Of a stretch of 64,000 nucleotides of DNA, positions 22,986-33,419 are shown piece by piece; the first letter of the stretch is position 1; every line of letters starts with the position of its first letter. Source of the stretch: Ischnura elegans. Its lineage: Eukaryota > Arthropoda > Insecta > Odonata > Coenagrionidae. The stretch is from positions 111,208,941 to 111,272,940 of the forward strand of contig NC_060246.1 of the NCBI RefSeq assembly GCF_921293095.1. Reading direction: 5' to 3'. The notes under the pieces were generated by a model. The model saw nothing but the letters and a program-made list of their open reading frames with translations. It ran no database searches and was not told the DNA's origin. The position numbers and the translations under genes were made by a program.

Positions 22986-23299
22986 TTTTCGAGTTACTGG
23001 TTTGGAAGCTTCGGCTTAATCGACCGCAGCTGTATTTTCTACGCGGGACATCTTATCACGGCACGACCACTGAACCATTTGAACCCTGCCCTCGTGGAAA
23101 AAGTGTGGAATTGACTGAAAATACTGTAATTTTTTTCGTGAGATGACATTGTTTGAAGCAATGTTTTTTAGGATATCTTCTCGGGATTTTGACGGTGTCA
23201 GGAACACGATTTTAGCAATAGTATTATTTACTATTTTCGTTTATTGTTATTTTTAATTAGCACCACATGATGTATGTTATCCATTCATAACTCTGCATT

Positions 23300-23740
23300 C
23301 CTAAGATTGGTTTAGGTACTTCAGCTTTTTATTCCTCTCTTTCACTAGCTAGTTTCTTCAGTGTCGTGATTTTCTGATGTTCTTTTTTTCCTGTGTCCTT
23401 GTCCCAAGTACTTATCTCTCGATCAAAGCGTAGGATATTTATGCTCTTGGTCTTCCTTGTGGGACTTTTCCTTCAATTTTTCTCTCCATTGCATTGTAAA
23501 CATCGCATAGTTGACCTACCCATTGAGTCCATCTGTGACGTATGCAACTAAACTTTTCCTTTCTTCTCCTATTCTTTGGTACATCAACTCATTTATCGCT
23601 GCATCAGCCGCCAGCCCTAGTCCGCGAAGGTTTCGAATGGTTTCTGCCCACCTTTTCCGATTTTTCAAGTCTCTGATTCGTAGAGTGCCACTCCATTGGT
23701 GCTCACAGTTGGTGAGTACACACGAATGATTTTCACATAT
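23300..23740 (-). pseudogene. Possible antisense LINE fragment
   Basis: The minus strand has an 86-codon open stretch (23516-23776) containing LKNRKRWAETIRNLRGLGLA, resembling the DRxxW...LR ends of some LINE proteins, and further downstream MERKIEGKVPQGRPRA, resembling the EGK..GRPR box near LINE C-termini. The order is not canonical, so two fragments may be joined. Identification is tentative. Confidence 0.3.
23691..23716 (+). repeat. 26-bp exact repeat, first copy
   Basis: CTCCATTGGTGCTCACAG followed by TTGGTGAG is identical to 24530-24555, about 840 bp downstream, while the flanks are unrelated. On the minus strand both copies encode LTNCEHQWSG in an open frame. Origin unknown. Confidence 0.6.
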
Positions 23741-24529
23741 TATTTTCGCGTCTCCAATCTGATTCTCCTTGAGCACAGCATCGGCCTTTTAACTTCCGCT
23801 TTGCGACGATTTGTGTCAGCAGTGATCCTTCCATTCCGGGTTAATATAGTATTTCCGAGATGAGTGAATTATTCTAATTTCTCCAAAGTCTACTTCAGAT
23901 CAGTACCAGGCGCTAGTCTTATGCAAAATATCAAGTACGTAGAAGTTGTAGAATGTAGCACCCTGCAGAAAACCGACAATGCACAGGCATGTGTTGAGAT
24001 AATGGTTTCCTAAAATTGTGTATAAAGTACAGTATACTAACAAAACGATTGGATTAGCTGATGTAAATAAAACGCATATTAGTCATAATGAGTGCACATG
24101 AATTGGTCGTGAATGGAATGCTCATGGAAAAAAGTGCTCATACCAACTCGGGAGAAAAAGAAAAAAGAAATCGCCGAGGAAGGCGGACAAATGGGAAGAC
24201 TCCTGAATCCGACGGAAGGGTAAATAAGACGGCCGAAACCTACACTTCATCGACCTGAAGAAGCCAGTTGTAATGCCAGCGAAACTTTTACCTGCGAAGA
24301 TGGACGCACGCAGTGCATATCCTGTAAACCTCTCCGATGAATCTTCACAACGCCGCGAAAGCCTACTCAAATACTGGAATTCTTTCGATTGTAATGCCGG
24401 ACCGGTAACATCACCATTTCTTCACTATAATCAGCATTAGAAAAAAATCATCTCTTTTTGAGTGGTTCGTTCCTTCTGAGTGTGGACGACGTGGCTCCCT
24501 TTTGCTGGGCTCTGGTGATCTCTTTCCCG

Positions 24530-24555
24530 CTCCATTGGTGCTCACAGTTGGTGAG
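24530..24555 (+). repeat. 26-bp exact repeat, second copy
   Basis: Identical to 23691-23716. The right flank here leads into a C/T-rich tract, and the left flank differs completely from the first copy. Confidence 0.6.
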
Positions 24556-24680
24556 GCCACCACATTGGGGGCTGTGCGCTACATACCCATTCGATCGAGA
24601 TTTCGATTGGACCCTTTCCTCCCCCATCCCACCCACCTCGACCAAACAACTCATCCTTCCCACCTCTGCACCCTCCCTCG

Positions 24681-24699
24681 CTCTCTCTCTCTCTCTCTC
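24681..24699 (+). repeat. (CT)n microsatellite
   Basis: An uninterrupted CT tract of about ten units inside a wider C/T-rich region (about 24600-24730). Confidence 0.8.
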
Positions 24700-25077
24700 C
24701 CTCCACCCCCCTGCCCACTCGATATTATCCCAAGGACTCTTGACGCGTCACCTCTCTCCCGATACTCTACAAGAGCACTCGACTGCGGCTGCTTCAGTCA
24801 GACCCATACAAAACGCCCTGTGACCACAGTCGTGCCCATGGAAGGACCATGGTCATGCCCAAGAGGACTACGTGGAGGAGGCCCCAGTCCGTCCTTCATT
24901 CATATTGTCACTTTTTGGAGTATTTAAATCTGTTTTCAAAGATGTCCGCAGTTCTGCGATGCGTGCAAGGATAACCATTTAATCTCACAATCAGTATTTC
25001 CAAATAAGTTTTTTTTTAATTTCTACATAGCCCGAAAAAAGCTCGCAGTGACCTTTACATTAAGGATCATAGCAATT

Positions 25078-25745
25078 AATAACTAAAATTTTACAAATAC
25101 AAAAACCCATAGAGGTAACTAGGGATGGACGGATCCAGGATTTTTTCCGGATTCGGATCGGATCCTTGATATTCGGAGCCGGATCTTTCGAATCGGATAT
25201 TTTCGGATCCAAATGCATTTTCAAATTCCTGCAATTAAACGAAGTAATTATTCAAGTTTACTCTGGGTACGTACAACCACAGGAATGCTTTTTAGATTTT
25301 CATACACATTTTAATATTTATTTCTATGATTATTTTTATAGGCTTTCAAGTTGCTTTTTTTAAAACATCTTTACATGCTCAGGATCTAAACTGTTACGCT
25401 TGGGTTTGGGAATGAAAATAGGAAAAATCTTCGGATAAACCACTGACCAGTGGCGTAGGACAAGAATCGCATGCGACGGCACATTTGAAGAGAGAATCGG
25501 AACTTTTTCCACCCTTATGGGGTGTTGCATTCACTGAAGCTATTATTTAAAATTTCGGATCCCGATCCGATGTCTTCCGCGACTTGATCCGATGTATCCG
25601 ATGAAGGGTTATATCCGTGGATATTTGGATCCGAGGTATCCGATCCGACCATCCCTAGAGGTAACTTACCCAGGCGGGACTCGAACCTGCGACCTTCCGA
25701 TTTGCAGGCGAGGGCTTTACTTTGCCGCCACCGAGGCTAGAAGTA
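25078..25745 (-). mobile_element. Antisense tRNA-derived SINE, interrupted by a hAT element
   Basis: Outside the insertion at 25120-25657, the minus strand has GCCTCGGTGGCGGCAAAG (A-box region) and GGTCGCAGGTTCGAGTCCCG (perfect B box GGTTCGAGTCC) at tRNA spacing, then TGGGTAAGTTACCTC and a downstream AT-rich body. The head is similar to the SINE at 32695-32885. The hAT insertion duplicated GAGGTAAC from the SINE body, so the SINE is the older of the two. Confidence 0.75.
25120..25657. mobile_element. 538-bp hAT MITE with perfect target duplication
   Basis: Ends TAGGGATGGACGGATCC and, inverted at the right, TAGGGATGGTCGGATCGG. GAGGTAAC is repeated exactly at 25112-25119 and 25658-25665. Both ends carry clusters of CGGATC/GATCCG words, probably subterminal transposase-binding repeats. 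The middle is AT-rich and non-coding. TAGGGATG termini with 8-bp duplications are characteristic of hAT elements. Confidence 0.92.
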
Positions 25746-25837
25746 TTAATTGCACCGATGCCGGCAATAGTATTTGCAATCGAGAGGGATATTTTGAAAA
25801 GTTATTTATTTGATTATTGCATAATCACGGATATGAA

Positions 25838-25995
25838 TTTCGGTTAACCGCCCCTAATGTAGCATATTTCTCCGTGAAATTCGAATCTCTCTGCCCGTGA
25901 GCGACGCGAGAGGCGACTTACGTGGACCTATTTATGAACGGGGTGGGTTCAGTATATTTAGTGGCCGAATGGAGTACCTCTATTGTAATATTCGT
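25838..25995 (-). repeat. Repeat R3 copy (antisense)
   Basis: On the minus strand: CGAATATTACAATAGAGG, GTCGCCTCTCGCGTCGCTCA and CGAATTTCACGGAGAAATAT, in the same order as the R3 copy near 21.0-21.25 kb. No coding frame. Confidence 0.5.
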
Positions 25996-25999
25996 GTTT

Positions 26000-26590
26000 G
26001 CACCACCCTCAAATTGGGGATTATGGCGCTTGGGTATTTGAACCTACGATCAATATGAAGCTGGCTTGCACTATCTCTACAGTCGGGGCAGATGTTACGT
26101 TGCCTCTATCCTAGTGTGAGGTGGGTAATACACCTAGTGATTTTAATTGATAGCAATACTCGTACGTGTCGTTAAATCCCCATTTAATTAAAAAAATTGT
26201 TCTCAGCTATAGTTCAGCTTTACATTTTGAAAACTTCTGTTCTGCTCTGCAGCTTAAACTAGTAATGCTTGAAATACAATTCATGGCAAGGTTGATATCT
26301 AGAGCTTTCTTTGACTGACTTACTGTTTGACAGCCAAGTGCTAATTTTGAATGGTGCACAGTATCCTTATCTTCTCCATGCACTTCTTTCAAAGTTTTGG
26401 TTCAGTTAACCCTCCTGGTGAACTCGTAGACCTCGTGCTCTTTTTAAATAGGCATCGTAATAAACCGTCGATATGGACACAGGATATAGTTCTTTCCTGG
26501 TGAGCCAATGAGATGGGTTCCTCTATGGTTTTCAACCGGGTAATGTCTTTTGCTGCTGGTATTTCATTGGCTAACTCCGTCTTGGCGTCA
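26000..26590. other. No gene recognised
   Basis: Near 26030-26095 a weak antisense tRNA-like pair of boxes (minus-strand GTAGGTTCAAATACCC) may be a SINE relic. Otherwise nothing. Confidence 0.3.
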
Positions 26591-26594
26591 GTGA

Positions 26595-26700
26595 GAACGC
26601 CCCGAGAACGATGTCGCAGTTAGCCGTTAAAACGTTGGTATAGTAGAAGACCTCACTCGGTTGGAAACCCGAGAAGAATTCTTCTGGAAATAGGCTGTAA
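26595..26700 (+). mobile_element. Penelope-like end fragment
   Basis: GAACGATGTCGCAGTTAGCC then GTTAAAACGTTGG, followed by ACTCGGTTGGAAACCCGAGA and AGAATTCTTC. The latter closely parallels CCCGGTGAGAATCCCGAGAA next to GAAACGTTGG in the palindrome at 50611-50866, so these are two copies of one element end. Confidence 0.5.
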
Positions 26701-26704
26701 TGCG

Positions 26705-28190
26705 ATCAATTTTTTCCACAGAACTGCATAAATTAAGTAGATGACAATAGGCTCGTTTACCTATGTCATTATTGTCTCTTATACATCTTAAATGATCCGT
26801 ATCTTTCAGTTTTTTTGTTTATTTGCTGCCTATTTTTCGGGTTAATCTGTCATAAAAAAATGTGGACGCATCCCTAATATTTCGCAATGGGTGGCAACTT
26901 TCACAATTTTTTTCCTTCAATTTACGATTACGGAGCAGATTATAGAATTTTGTCATTAGCAGAATTCATTAATCTTTTTTTCCAAATTCGTTAATCAAAG
27001 TCAGAAAAAGGCCGATTTTCAGACAGAGTACGTATTAATACGTTCCTTTCACCCATTATTCATTATTGGTAACTCTGACACATTTACTCAATGGTCTCAT
27101 TAACTTAAAAACCAGGTAAGAAGCTGACGAAACAAGCAGCGCTTTCCCGGCGCAGTGGTTGCACGAACATTGAACACTCAGCGGGCCTTCTTTATGAGTA
27201 ACAGGCTCCGTTTCCTCCAGCTTTATGGCTCATTACAAAATCCTACTCAGCGATTCTTGCCCTCTGCTTCTCGTTCTCTGAGGCTGCAGAGACAGTTATC
27301 CATCAAAGTATTCCTTTAAACTACTAGTATATCAGAATATTACACATCAGTCCACAGTTGGTTACCACTAATATCACGTAGGTAATTAAATATGACTCCG
27401 CCGAATTTCTATTTGGTAGGTATGCTCATCAGTTTGTGATGGATAAAATGTTAAATTATTTTCGGCAATGTTTTGGAAACTTCTTTTGTTGTTAATTCAT
27501 GTTAATTTTTCAAGAGTAATTTTCACATAAGGAATTTTTCCTAAAAAAGAAAAGTTTTAACTGAGCGACAGTGGAGGACCTTACCGTAGATCAAGCCTGC
27601 TGGGGTGTGGAGGCAGGTTAAATTGTATCCACTCTTTTACCATATATTATCGTGAGGATTCGGGATTCTAATCTAAAAAATCGGGTTGATTGTATAATTT
27701 ATTGTACGGCAAGCAATTAATCACATGATTTACATTCCTCAATTTTATCTACATTATTGATAATGCATGTAAGCTTCTTTAGATTCACCCATTTTTAAAT
27801 GGTTGAGCAGATGGATTAGAGCAGAAAATAAGCCGGACTATAGTATTTTTTTACGATGTTTCCTTCCGGATCAACTCGGCTTTCTCCAAAGACATAAGGG
27901 AAATCAAAGGAAACCTTTCGAAGGTCAACCCGCAATTTACGGTACGTACTTGAGTTTCAAGGTTTGGAGTTGTCATCTGCAGTCACGGTCTCGAAAAATA
28001 CCTTGATTTGAGATGTGTCTTGCTTGATTTTTCCGTCCAGTCCTTTGATGGGCTCTAAATTGAACATGAATAAGCTCTGTATCTTCTTAAATACTAACTT
28101 TTATTTTGCTGTCTTCAAAATTGCGCGTTGGTAATGTATGAAAAGTATATGCTGCGGGCTGTTCATTTTTAGGAGTTTTTGAGCGACCAA
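26705..28190. other. No gene recognised
   Basis: AT-rich, without matched element ends. Short open frames here show no similarity I recognise. Confidence 0.4.
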
Positions 28191-28197
28191 ATTAGAA

Positions 28198-28295
28198 GTA
28201 TGGTATGGTATTTGGAGGAAGGCGACCGATATCCGAGATCATTTGCGCCATGAGGGACGGGCAGCGAAGGAAGGGTGGATTCGATTTATTTCTTT
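28198..28295 (-). repeat. SINE S1 3' end (antisense)
   Basis: GGTATTTGGAGGAAGGCGAC and GATCATTTGCGCCATGAGG are the reverse complement of the 3' part of the full SINE at 28773-29068 (CATGGCGCAAATGACCTCAG ... CCTCCTCCAAGTAC). Headless fragment. Confidence 0.7.
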
Positions 28296-28772
28296 TACCC
28301 CTGCCCAGATGAGGCCACAATCCGGCCCCCTCTTCCTCTGGACCAGGTTTCTCTTTACAATATTATAAATACGGAAATAAAGGAATGCAGGCATCAGTAA
28401 AAAACTAATATGATGGTAGATAAATTTTTATTATTTTTTTTCCAGCTGTCGAATCATCTTCCTCCTTGACCAGTCGCGTCTCTGGTCATCCGACAGGGCA
28501 TTAAATGAGCGGGAAAAGGTGCATATAAATGATCCCGCCATACGCGAGGACCTATGGATTGGGACCAGAAATTTGTTTCCTCCATGTCGCGTGTTCCGCG
28601 TGTGGATATCGCTGATCAGAGCCATGCTGTTGTGGATGAAGGGTGGAACACGGTGCTTCCAAATTTTCCACCCGCTTTGCAGCACTGCGAGTGTTCGACG
28701 CTCCTTGATTTTCAGCCACCCTTCACGATCAGCCTCCCTTCACATATAAATACATGGAGAGAAACCCGGGGT

Positions 28773-29068
28773 TCGGGTTGGTGTGGTAGCTAGAGTGTTG
28801 GCTTCCCACCCGGCGGGCCCGGGTTCAAATCCCGGCAGTGGCAGAGGATTATAATAGACTGCCGGATCCCTGCTTGAATATTGTGTGGAGGACATTTCTA
28901 GCGTAACACTTCGTCCGTCAGATGGGACGTTAAGCCGTGTTCCCCTTGGCGCCTTTCGTTAAGAGCAGGCTAATGCCGACGCCGGGTTTCTCTCCACCAT
29001 TCCTTCCATACCCTAACCTCATGGCGCAAATGACCTCAGCTGTCGATCGCCTCCTCCAAGTACAATAC
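28773..29068 (+). mobile_element. Full-length tRNA-derived SINE (S1) with conserved central domain
   Basis: The tRNA-like head has an A box around 28782-28800 (TGGTAGCTAGAGTGTTGG) and a perfect B box GGTTCAAATCC at 28822-28832. A central domain follows with GATGGGACGTTAAGCCGTG, TTCCCCTTGGCGCC and GTTAAGAGCAGGC, then a 3' part ending CCTCCTCCAAGTACAATACC. The central block resembles the Nin-DC SINE domain shared by many metazoans; that is my recollection of the family, not a search result. Transcription would use RNA polymerase III, and mobilisation a partner LINE. Confidence 0.85.
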
Positions 29069-29218
29069 CAGAGAAACCCGGCGTCAGAATCATCCTCCTC
29101 TTGTCCCCCACAAAGCACCCAATGGGGTAGTCTCTGAAAAATTTTCTGCCGCAGCCGAGATTTGAACCATGGCCCACTGGATGGGAGGCCAAAACTCTAG
29201 CCACCGCAATAGTACCCA
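29069..29218 (-). mobile_element. Antisense SINE abutting S1, short variant
   Basis: The minus strand carries GGTGGCTAGAGTTTTGGCCT (A box) and GGTTCAAATCTCGG (B box) followed by GACTACCCCATTGGGTGC and a short tail that keeps only GACGCCGGGTTTCTCT of the S1 body. It sits tail-to-tail with the full S1 copy, forming an inverted SINE pair. Head very similar to S1, but the central domain is absent. Confidence 0.75.
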
Positions 29219-29219
29219 A

Positions 29220-29995
29220 ATTAAAAGTTCCTATAATCTATGAGAATCAATTCATTATCAGAGTTTCTTAAACAACAGTATGATTCTGAGTAGTTCTTCG
29301 GCATCTAAAAGCAGTCCATAAAATTCGCTTTTCGCGTAAGTTTTTAAAACTATTAATGATCGCATGAAAGTGTTGTGATACCAATTTTTTTATATGCTCA
29401 TCAATTGAAATATATAAAGAATTATAATCGGCACAAAATAGGCTGCAAGGCATCTACGATACGATATTTTTAACCCATACTTTGGTGATGGGAAATCCTA
29501 AAAATAGCCTTGAGTCCCCGAACAGAAAGTGCAAAGCCTTGCTCCACGCCTAAGGAAAATATTCACACCCCTGTCTACTATTGCTGCTTACGGCGCACAT
29601 ATGGAAGGTCAAGCAAATAGAAAGATCTAAGTTCGCATGCAGCAGGAGATGAAAGCATGATTCAAGATACATATTTGCATGACTTGAAATATTTGCATCT
29701 AATAGAATACTTGCACCACGCCCATCGACGGTCGGGGCGTGGTGATTTGGATGCAAGTAGGAGGTGGCGCCCCTCTGGCCGCGCCAACTGCCCCAGCCGA
29801 CCTTGGGAAGAGGTCCTTGAGGGCCCCAGAAGAGAAGCAAAGCGACGGCAAGGAGAGTGGGCAGGTATAAGTATATATACACCGACAGGGGGGTTGGAGG
29901 AGAGAGCGGGGTGAATCGTAAAATTCTCCATGCTTAATTACCTCCTCCGGTAGGATGCATTCAATGAAAATGCATCCTACCGAGATGGTCCATCT
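29220..29995. other. No gene recognised
   Basis: About 29700-29900 is GC-richer and open on both strands, without recognisable protein similarity. GCATCCTACCGAG and its partner CTCCGGTAGGATGC near 29945-29985 form a short inverted repeat. Confidence 0.35.
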
Positions 29996-29997
29996 AT

Positions 29998-30085
29998 GTT
30001 GATCTCATCATCACCATCATCATAAGTCAACAATCCTTAGATTGGTTTGACAAAACTCTACACTCCGCTCTCCTAACCGCTAGCC
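29998..30085 (-). pseudogene. Antisense LINE 3' end, fragment 1
   Basis: The block with TCAACAATCCTTAGATTGG and GCTCTCCTAACCGCTAGCCT is a diverged copy of the start of the next antisense fragment. In the LINE reading sense it would encode the very C-terminus (…SNQSKD-type ending) before the stop. Two such ends lie in tandem here. Confidence 0.55.
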
Positions 30086-30185
30086 TCAGGTATGCTTTGA
30101 GAATAAATGTTGCGATAATAATTACTTGATTTATCCATAACTTTGAAATGCGATTTAACTTTTTGTATACATATAACTTTGTGAT

Positions 30186-30480
30186 CCTCATCATAAATCA
30201 ACGGTCCTTAGATTGATTTGACACAGCTCTAGATACCGCTCTCCTATCTGCTTGCCTTTTCATGGCGACGTATTTAATCTATTTTACATCCTTAATAGCC
30301 TTCCCTATGCAATTCATTGGAGGCCGTCCCTTACCCTTCTTCCCTTCCACCTGTCCTGCTACGATTGTTTTCATCAGGCCATCATGTCTCATGATGTGGC
30401 CAACTAAGTTGTTCCGTCTTCTCCTGAATATTATTAGAAGACTTCTCTTTTCTCCCACTCTTCATAGCACATGCTCATTA
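30186..30480 (-). pseudogene. Antisense LINE C-terminal fragment
   Basis: The minus strand encodes, with few interruptions, GHIMRHDGLMKTIVAGQVEG, then KKGKGRPPMNCIGKAIKDVK, KYVAMKRQADRRAVSRAV and NQSKD. This is the RRR...GH..RHDGL..I..G...G...GRP box at the C-terminus of many arthropod non-LTR reverse transcriptases. Everything upstream is missing. Lineage appears the same as, or close to, the fragments at 36770 and 38945. Confidence 0.8.
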
Positions 30481-30849
30481 CTGACTCGATCGATCCATTA
30501 CGCTGGTCTAGCGGAAGTTATACTAGTTGTTAGCCGTCCTAGGGTGAACGCCGGCCCATTACCGGACTTTTACTACTTCAAAATGCCTAAGTTTACTCGA
30601 GAAGGCGAAAACGTGCGCCTGGATCGTCAGAATAGGTTTCTGCATGCAATTAATATTGCTTTTTTTACATAGCCTGTATCGCAATCGGAACAATAAAGAA
30701 AATATTTTACTGAAATGAGAATTAACCTTGACCAAGGTCCGTGATAGAGTGGTTGCGCTACACAGCGCGTCCCATTGATCCCCCAAGGTTTTTTTTGAGG
30801 CTATCGAGGTCAGTTTTCCCCGCAACTTGCTAAGCCCGAGGTAACGATG

Positions 30850-30933
30850 CGACAGAGTTGTCTTATGCTGCGACATTACGTTGCGTTATGTTGTGTTGAT
30901 ACGACAGAGTTGTCTCCATGACAGAGTTGTCTT
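30850..30933 (+). repeat. Three copies of a GACAGAGTTGTCT motif
   Basis: GACAGAGTTGTCT occurs at about 30851, 30903 and 30920; the first and third continue TAT. Each is itself near-palindromic (GACA...TGTC). No known element matched. Confidence 0.5.
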
Positions 30934-30939
30934 ATCCAG

Positions 30940-31870
30940 CGGAAGTGATATTTAGGTATATTCATGGTAAAATGGTAGACAAAGTGTAGAGACGACAGTG
31001 TAATTGAAAGTTGAAAGAGGACTGGCTCACAAATTCATTCTCAGTGCACGCTTGCAATAGTCTTCTAGCATCTGAAAATTTAAGCTATTCCATATTTATA
31101 TCTTGAGCGACGCTCACAGCTTTATTAATTTGTTATTGGGTGGGGTTGTGAGGAAATGGGATAGAAGAAGGTTAGCTCGGGAGAAGGGAGAGAAGTGTGT
31201 GGGAAAAAATCGCTCTTTCACTTTTAATTATGATAGATTTTATGAATTTTATTTCCGAATGCTGCAAAGTCGTGTGAGTCAATCTGGGTTATCTGTGCCT
31301 TTTGATGAGGGAAGGGAGGAACTTATGCATGGTAATAATGATCAGAAGAATCAGGTATTATGCAGATCTAGACATACTATGTGAAGGAAAAAAGAAATAT
31401 TATTTCTTACATAAAGAAAATGTTTATTTCATTCACTTATCAACGCACAGAGAAAGCTATTGAAGACATATCCTATAATTAAATACAGACAACTACTGGT
31501 ACTGCATAGAGTGGCGGCAGTGGAAAGGTAATGGTACGGAGTTTTTGTTCGTGAGTTAAATAGTTGCTCGTTTTTATTTTCCCGTGAATTGGGTGTGAAA
31601 TTAGAGTTGTCAGCGAGGCACGCTTGATTAACGAATATATCCGAAGTTACCGCTGTCGTGAACGCAAAGAAATTCGAAGCGTGCGAATTATCGACTGTGA
31701 CTGAAAAATTCGAAGGACAGAAAAACTGGTTATGTAGGAAACACATCCCGCTTTGGAATGCCAAAAGCGAGGAGAGACTGTAAACATGAACAGCGAGGTC
31801 AGGCCTAGCCGTCATTGGACATTGGTCAATTTTGTTAAGAAAATACTGCTTTCACCCCTGATATATTTCC
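30940..31870. other. No gene recognised
   Basis: AT-rich. A 128-codon minus-strand open frame at 31429-31815 has no recognisable domain or plausible splice context and is probably chance. Confidence 0.4.
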
Positions 31871-31874
31871 ATTA

Positions 31875-32150
31875 CGAATATTACAAAAGAGTATTCTTCA
31901 GCTATTGGCTCTGTATGTCATGCGCCGTGAATTAAAGTGGATTTATGAAATCGCCACTTGCGTTGCAAACAGCAGATCGATCCGAATTTCTCGGATAAAT
32001 GAGCTTTCATTGAGGAAGATAATCGAAAATATATTCCTATTGATTTCACCAAACAATTTACAATTTTTTAATTCTATTCCTTGCGTTCGCTAGTATTATA
32101 TAGTAAATATTGAAAATGAATGGATCGATCTCTCTCTTTTTGCTGCGGAC
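31875..32150 (+). repeat. Repeat R3 copy
   Basis: Contains CGAATATTACAAAAGAG, AAATCGCCACTTGCGTTGC, CGATCCGAATTTCTCGGATA and AATGAGCTTTCATTGAGG in the same order and strand as 21000-21250. Confidence 0.5.
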
Positions 32151-32554
32151 ATGTCTATAAACAATTAAAATGTGTCCTATTTGGCAATGCAAGTCAGGCT
32201 TCTACGTGGCGCATTAGGGCCTTCTCTAAGTAGTCCCTTGGATTTAGATGCTCTAAGGACAGAACTTGGCCCTGATAGCAATAAGATACAAATGAATGTT
32301 CACAACCTTGGTCCCAAAGGGAATTCATATAGGAGGCCCCAATTCGTCCCGTAGAAGATTTATTTATGCTGGCACTTGCCTTTGCTTCGCTTTTTAATCG
32401 ATTTTGAAATATGTCCGCAGTGCGTTGATGAGGGAAGAGCGATGAATTTATTCCCAATGTGTGAAGTACAGTATATTCACTAGACTATAAATTGCTTTAG
32501 AATGTTATAAATTTTATATGTTATATGATCTCAAATATAAATTTCGAGAACACC

Positions 32555-32703
32555 CCTAATTATAGCTTACAACATCCTTGAAATCCGGATCGCTTTGCTG
32601 CTAGCGTCGCGAATGGCGACGAATGTCAACCCAAATAATTTCGCGGTGGGTGACAGCATGTTGAGTGGACGGCTGAATAATTCTCCGTTGTAATATTCTT
32701 ACG
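32555..32703 (-). repeat. Repeat R3 copy (antisense)
   Basis: Minus strand: AATATTACAACGGAGAATTA, GTCGCCATTCGCGACGCTAG, GCGATCCGGATTTCAAGGAT. It abuts the SINE head starting near 32695. Confidence 0.45.
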
Positions 32704-32885
32704 ATATGCCGGCGTAGGCGGCGGTGGGGTAAAGTCCTCGCCTTCCAAACCAAAGGTCGCGGGTTCTAGTACCGCCGGGGTAAGTCACTCTTACCTAGGA
32801 TATGGATGTTTATAAACGTCTGATTGTTTTATATTATCAAAAACCCCGATGTAAAGATGGAAATAAATAAATAAATATGATAGCC
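32695..32885 (+). mobile_element. tRNA-derived SINE (S2) with AAAT tail
   Basis: Head GTAGGCGGCGGTGGGGTAAA and GGTCGCGGGTTCTAGTACCG (B box with two changes) is followed by GGGGTAAGTCACTC, a short body with TATAAACGTCTGATTG, and a tail AAATAAATAAATAAAT. Its head matches the antisense SINE at 25078-25745. The simple tail marks the 3' end of a retroposed SINE. Confidence 0.75.
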
Positions 32886-33254
32886 ATGGCAATCATAAGT
32901 GGACCATGGCATGAAACAATTGTGAGCGGACGCTTAAAATATTTAGCGGCCAATTAGAAAATTATGTAATGTGATAATCGCACGTAGTCCTTTTGGCAGG
33001 GCTAATTGTTTGTTCCTTTGACGAATATATAAAGTGCAGAGTTTATGGAATCGCTCTTGAGGCGCTCTTTAGCAGCCCGATTTTTCATTATCAACGTCAA
33101 TAGGAACCATATCTGTTATAATAAATGTAAAGATGTTCATGTGCTATTTGTGTATTTGCAATATTTTGCCTGACGGATAGGTATGGGCATTTGTTTTTCC
33201 CTCGAATAATCAAGGGCTTTGATGAATGCTAAGCGAAACTTCATTGGAACATTT

Positions 33255-33325
33255 CCTTTTTATTTGTCAATGGCTGGTGCCCGAACACACCCGGCGGTAG
33301 TATGTAGGTGTAGTTGAATAACAGA
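33255..33325 (-). repeat. Repeat A, copy 2
   Basis: AATGGCTGGTGCCCGAACAC, then GGCGGTAGTATGTAGGTGTAG, preceded by T-rich sequence. Same orientation as copy 1 but internally shortened. Confidence 0.5.
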
Positions 33326-33419
33326 AAATGCCAACCATGCAACGAAAAATTCCGTCAAATAACCTCAAAGCCGTCAAAACCGTGCCGAAATCCATCACTG
33401 TGGTAACCTTATTTTTTTC

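Noticed and set aside
28773..28850. Functional tRNA gene
   Set aside because: A and B boxes are good, but no acceptor stem closes and a SINE body follows directly.
31429..31815. 128-codon minus-strand open frame as a gene
   Set aside because: No domain, hydrophobic and Ser/Asn-rich without a plausible topology, no splice or promoter context. Frames of this length are expected by chance in 64 kb.
32695..32770. Functional tRNA gene
   Set aside because: The B box is altered, pairing of the arms fails, and the sequence ends in an AAAT tail, as in a SINE.
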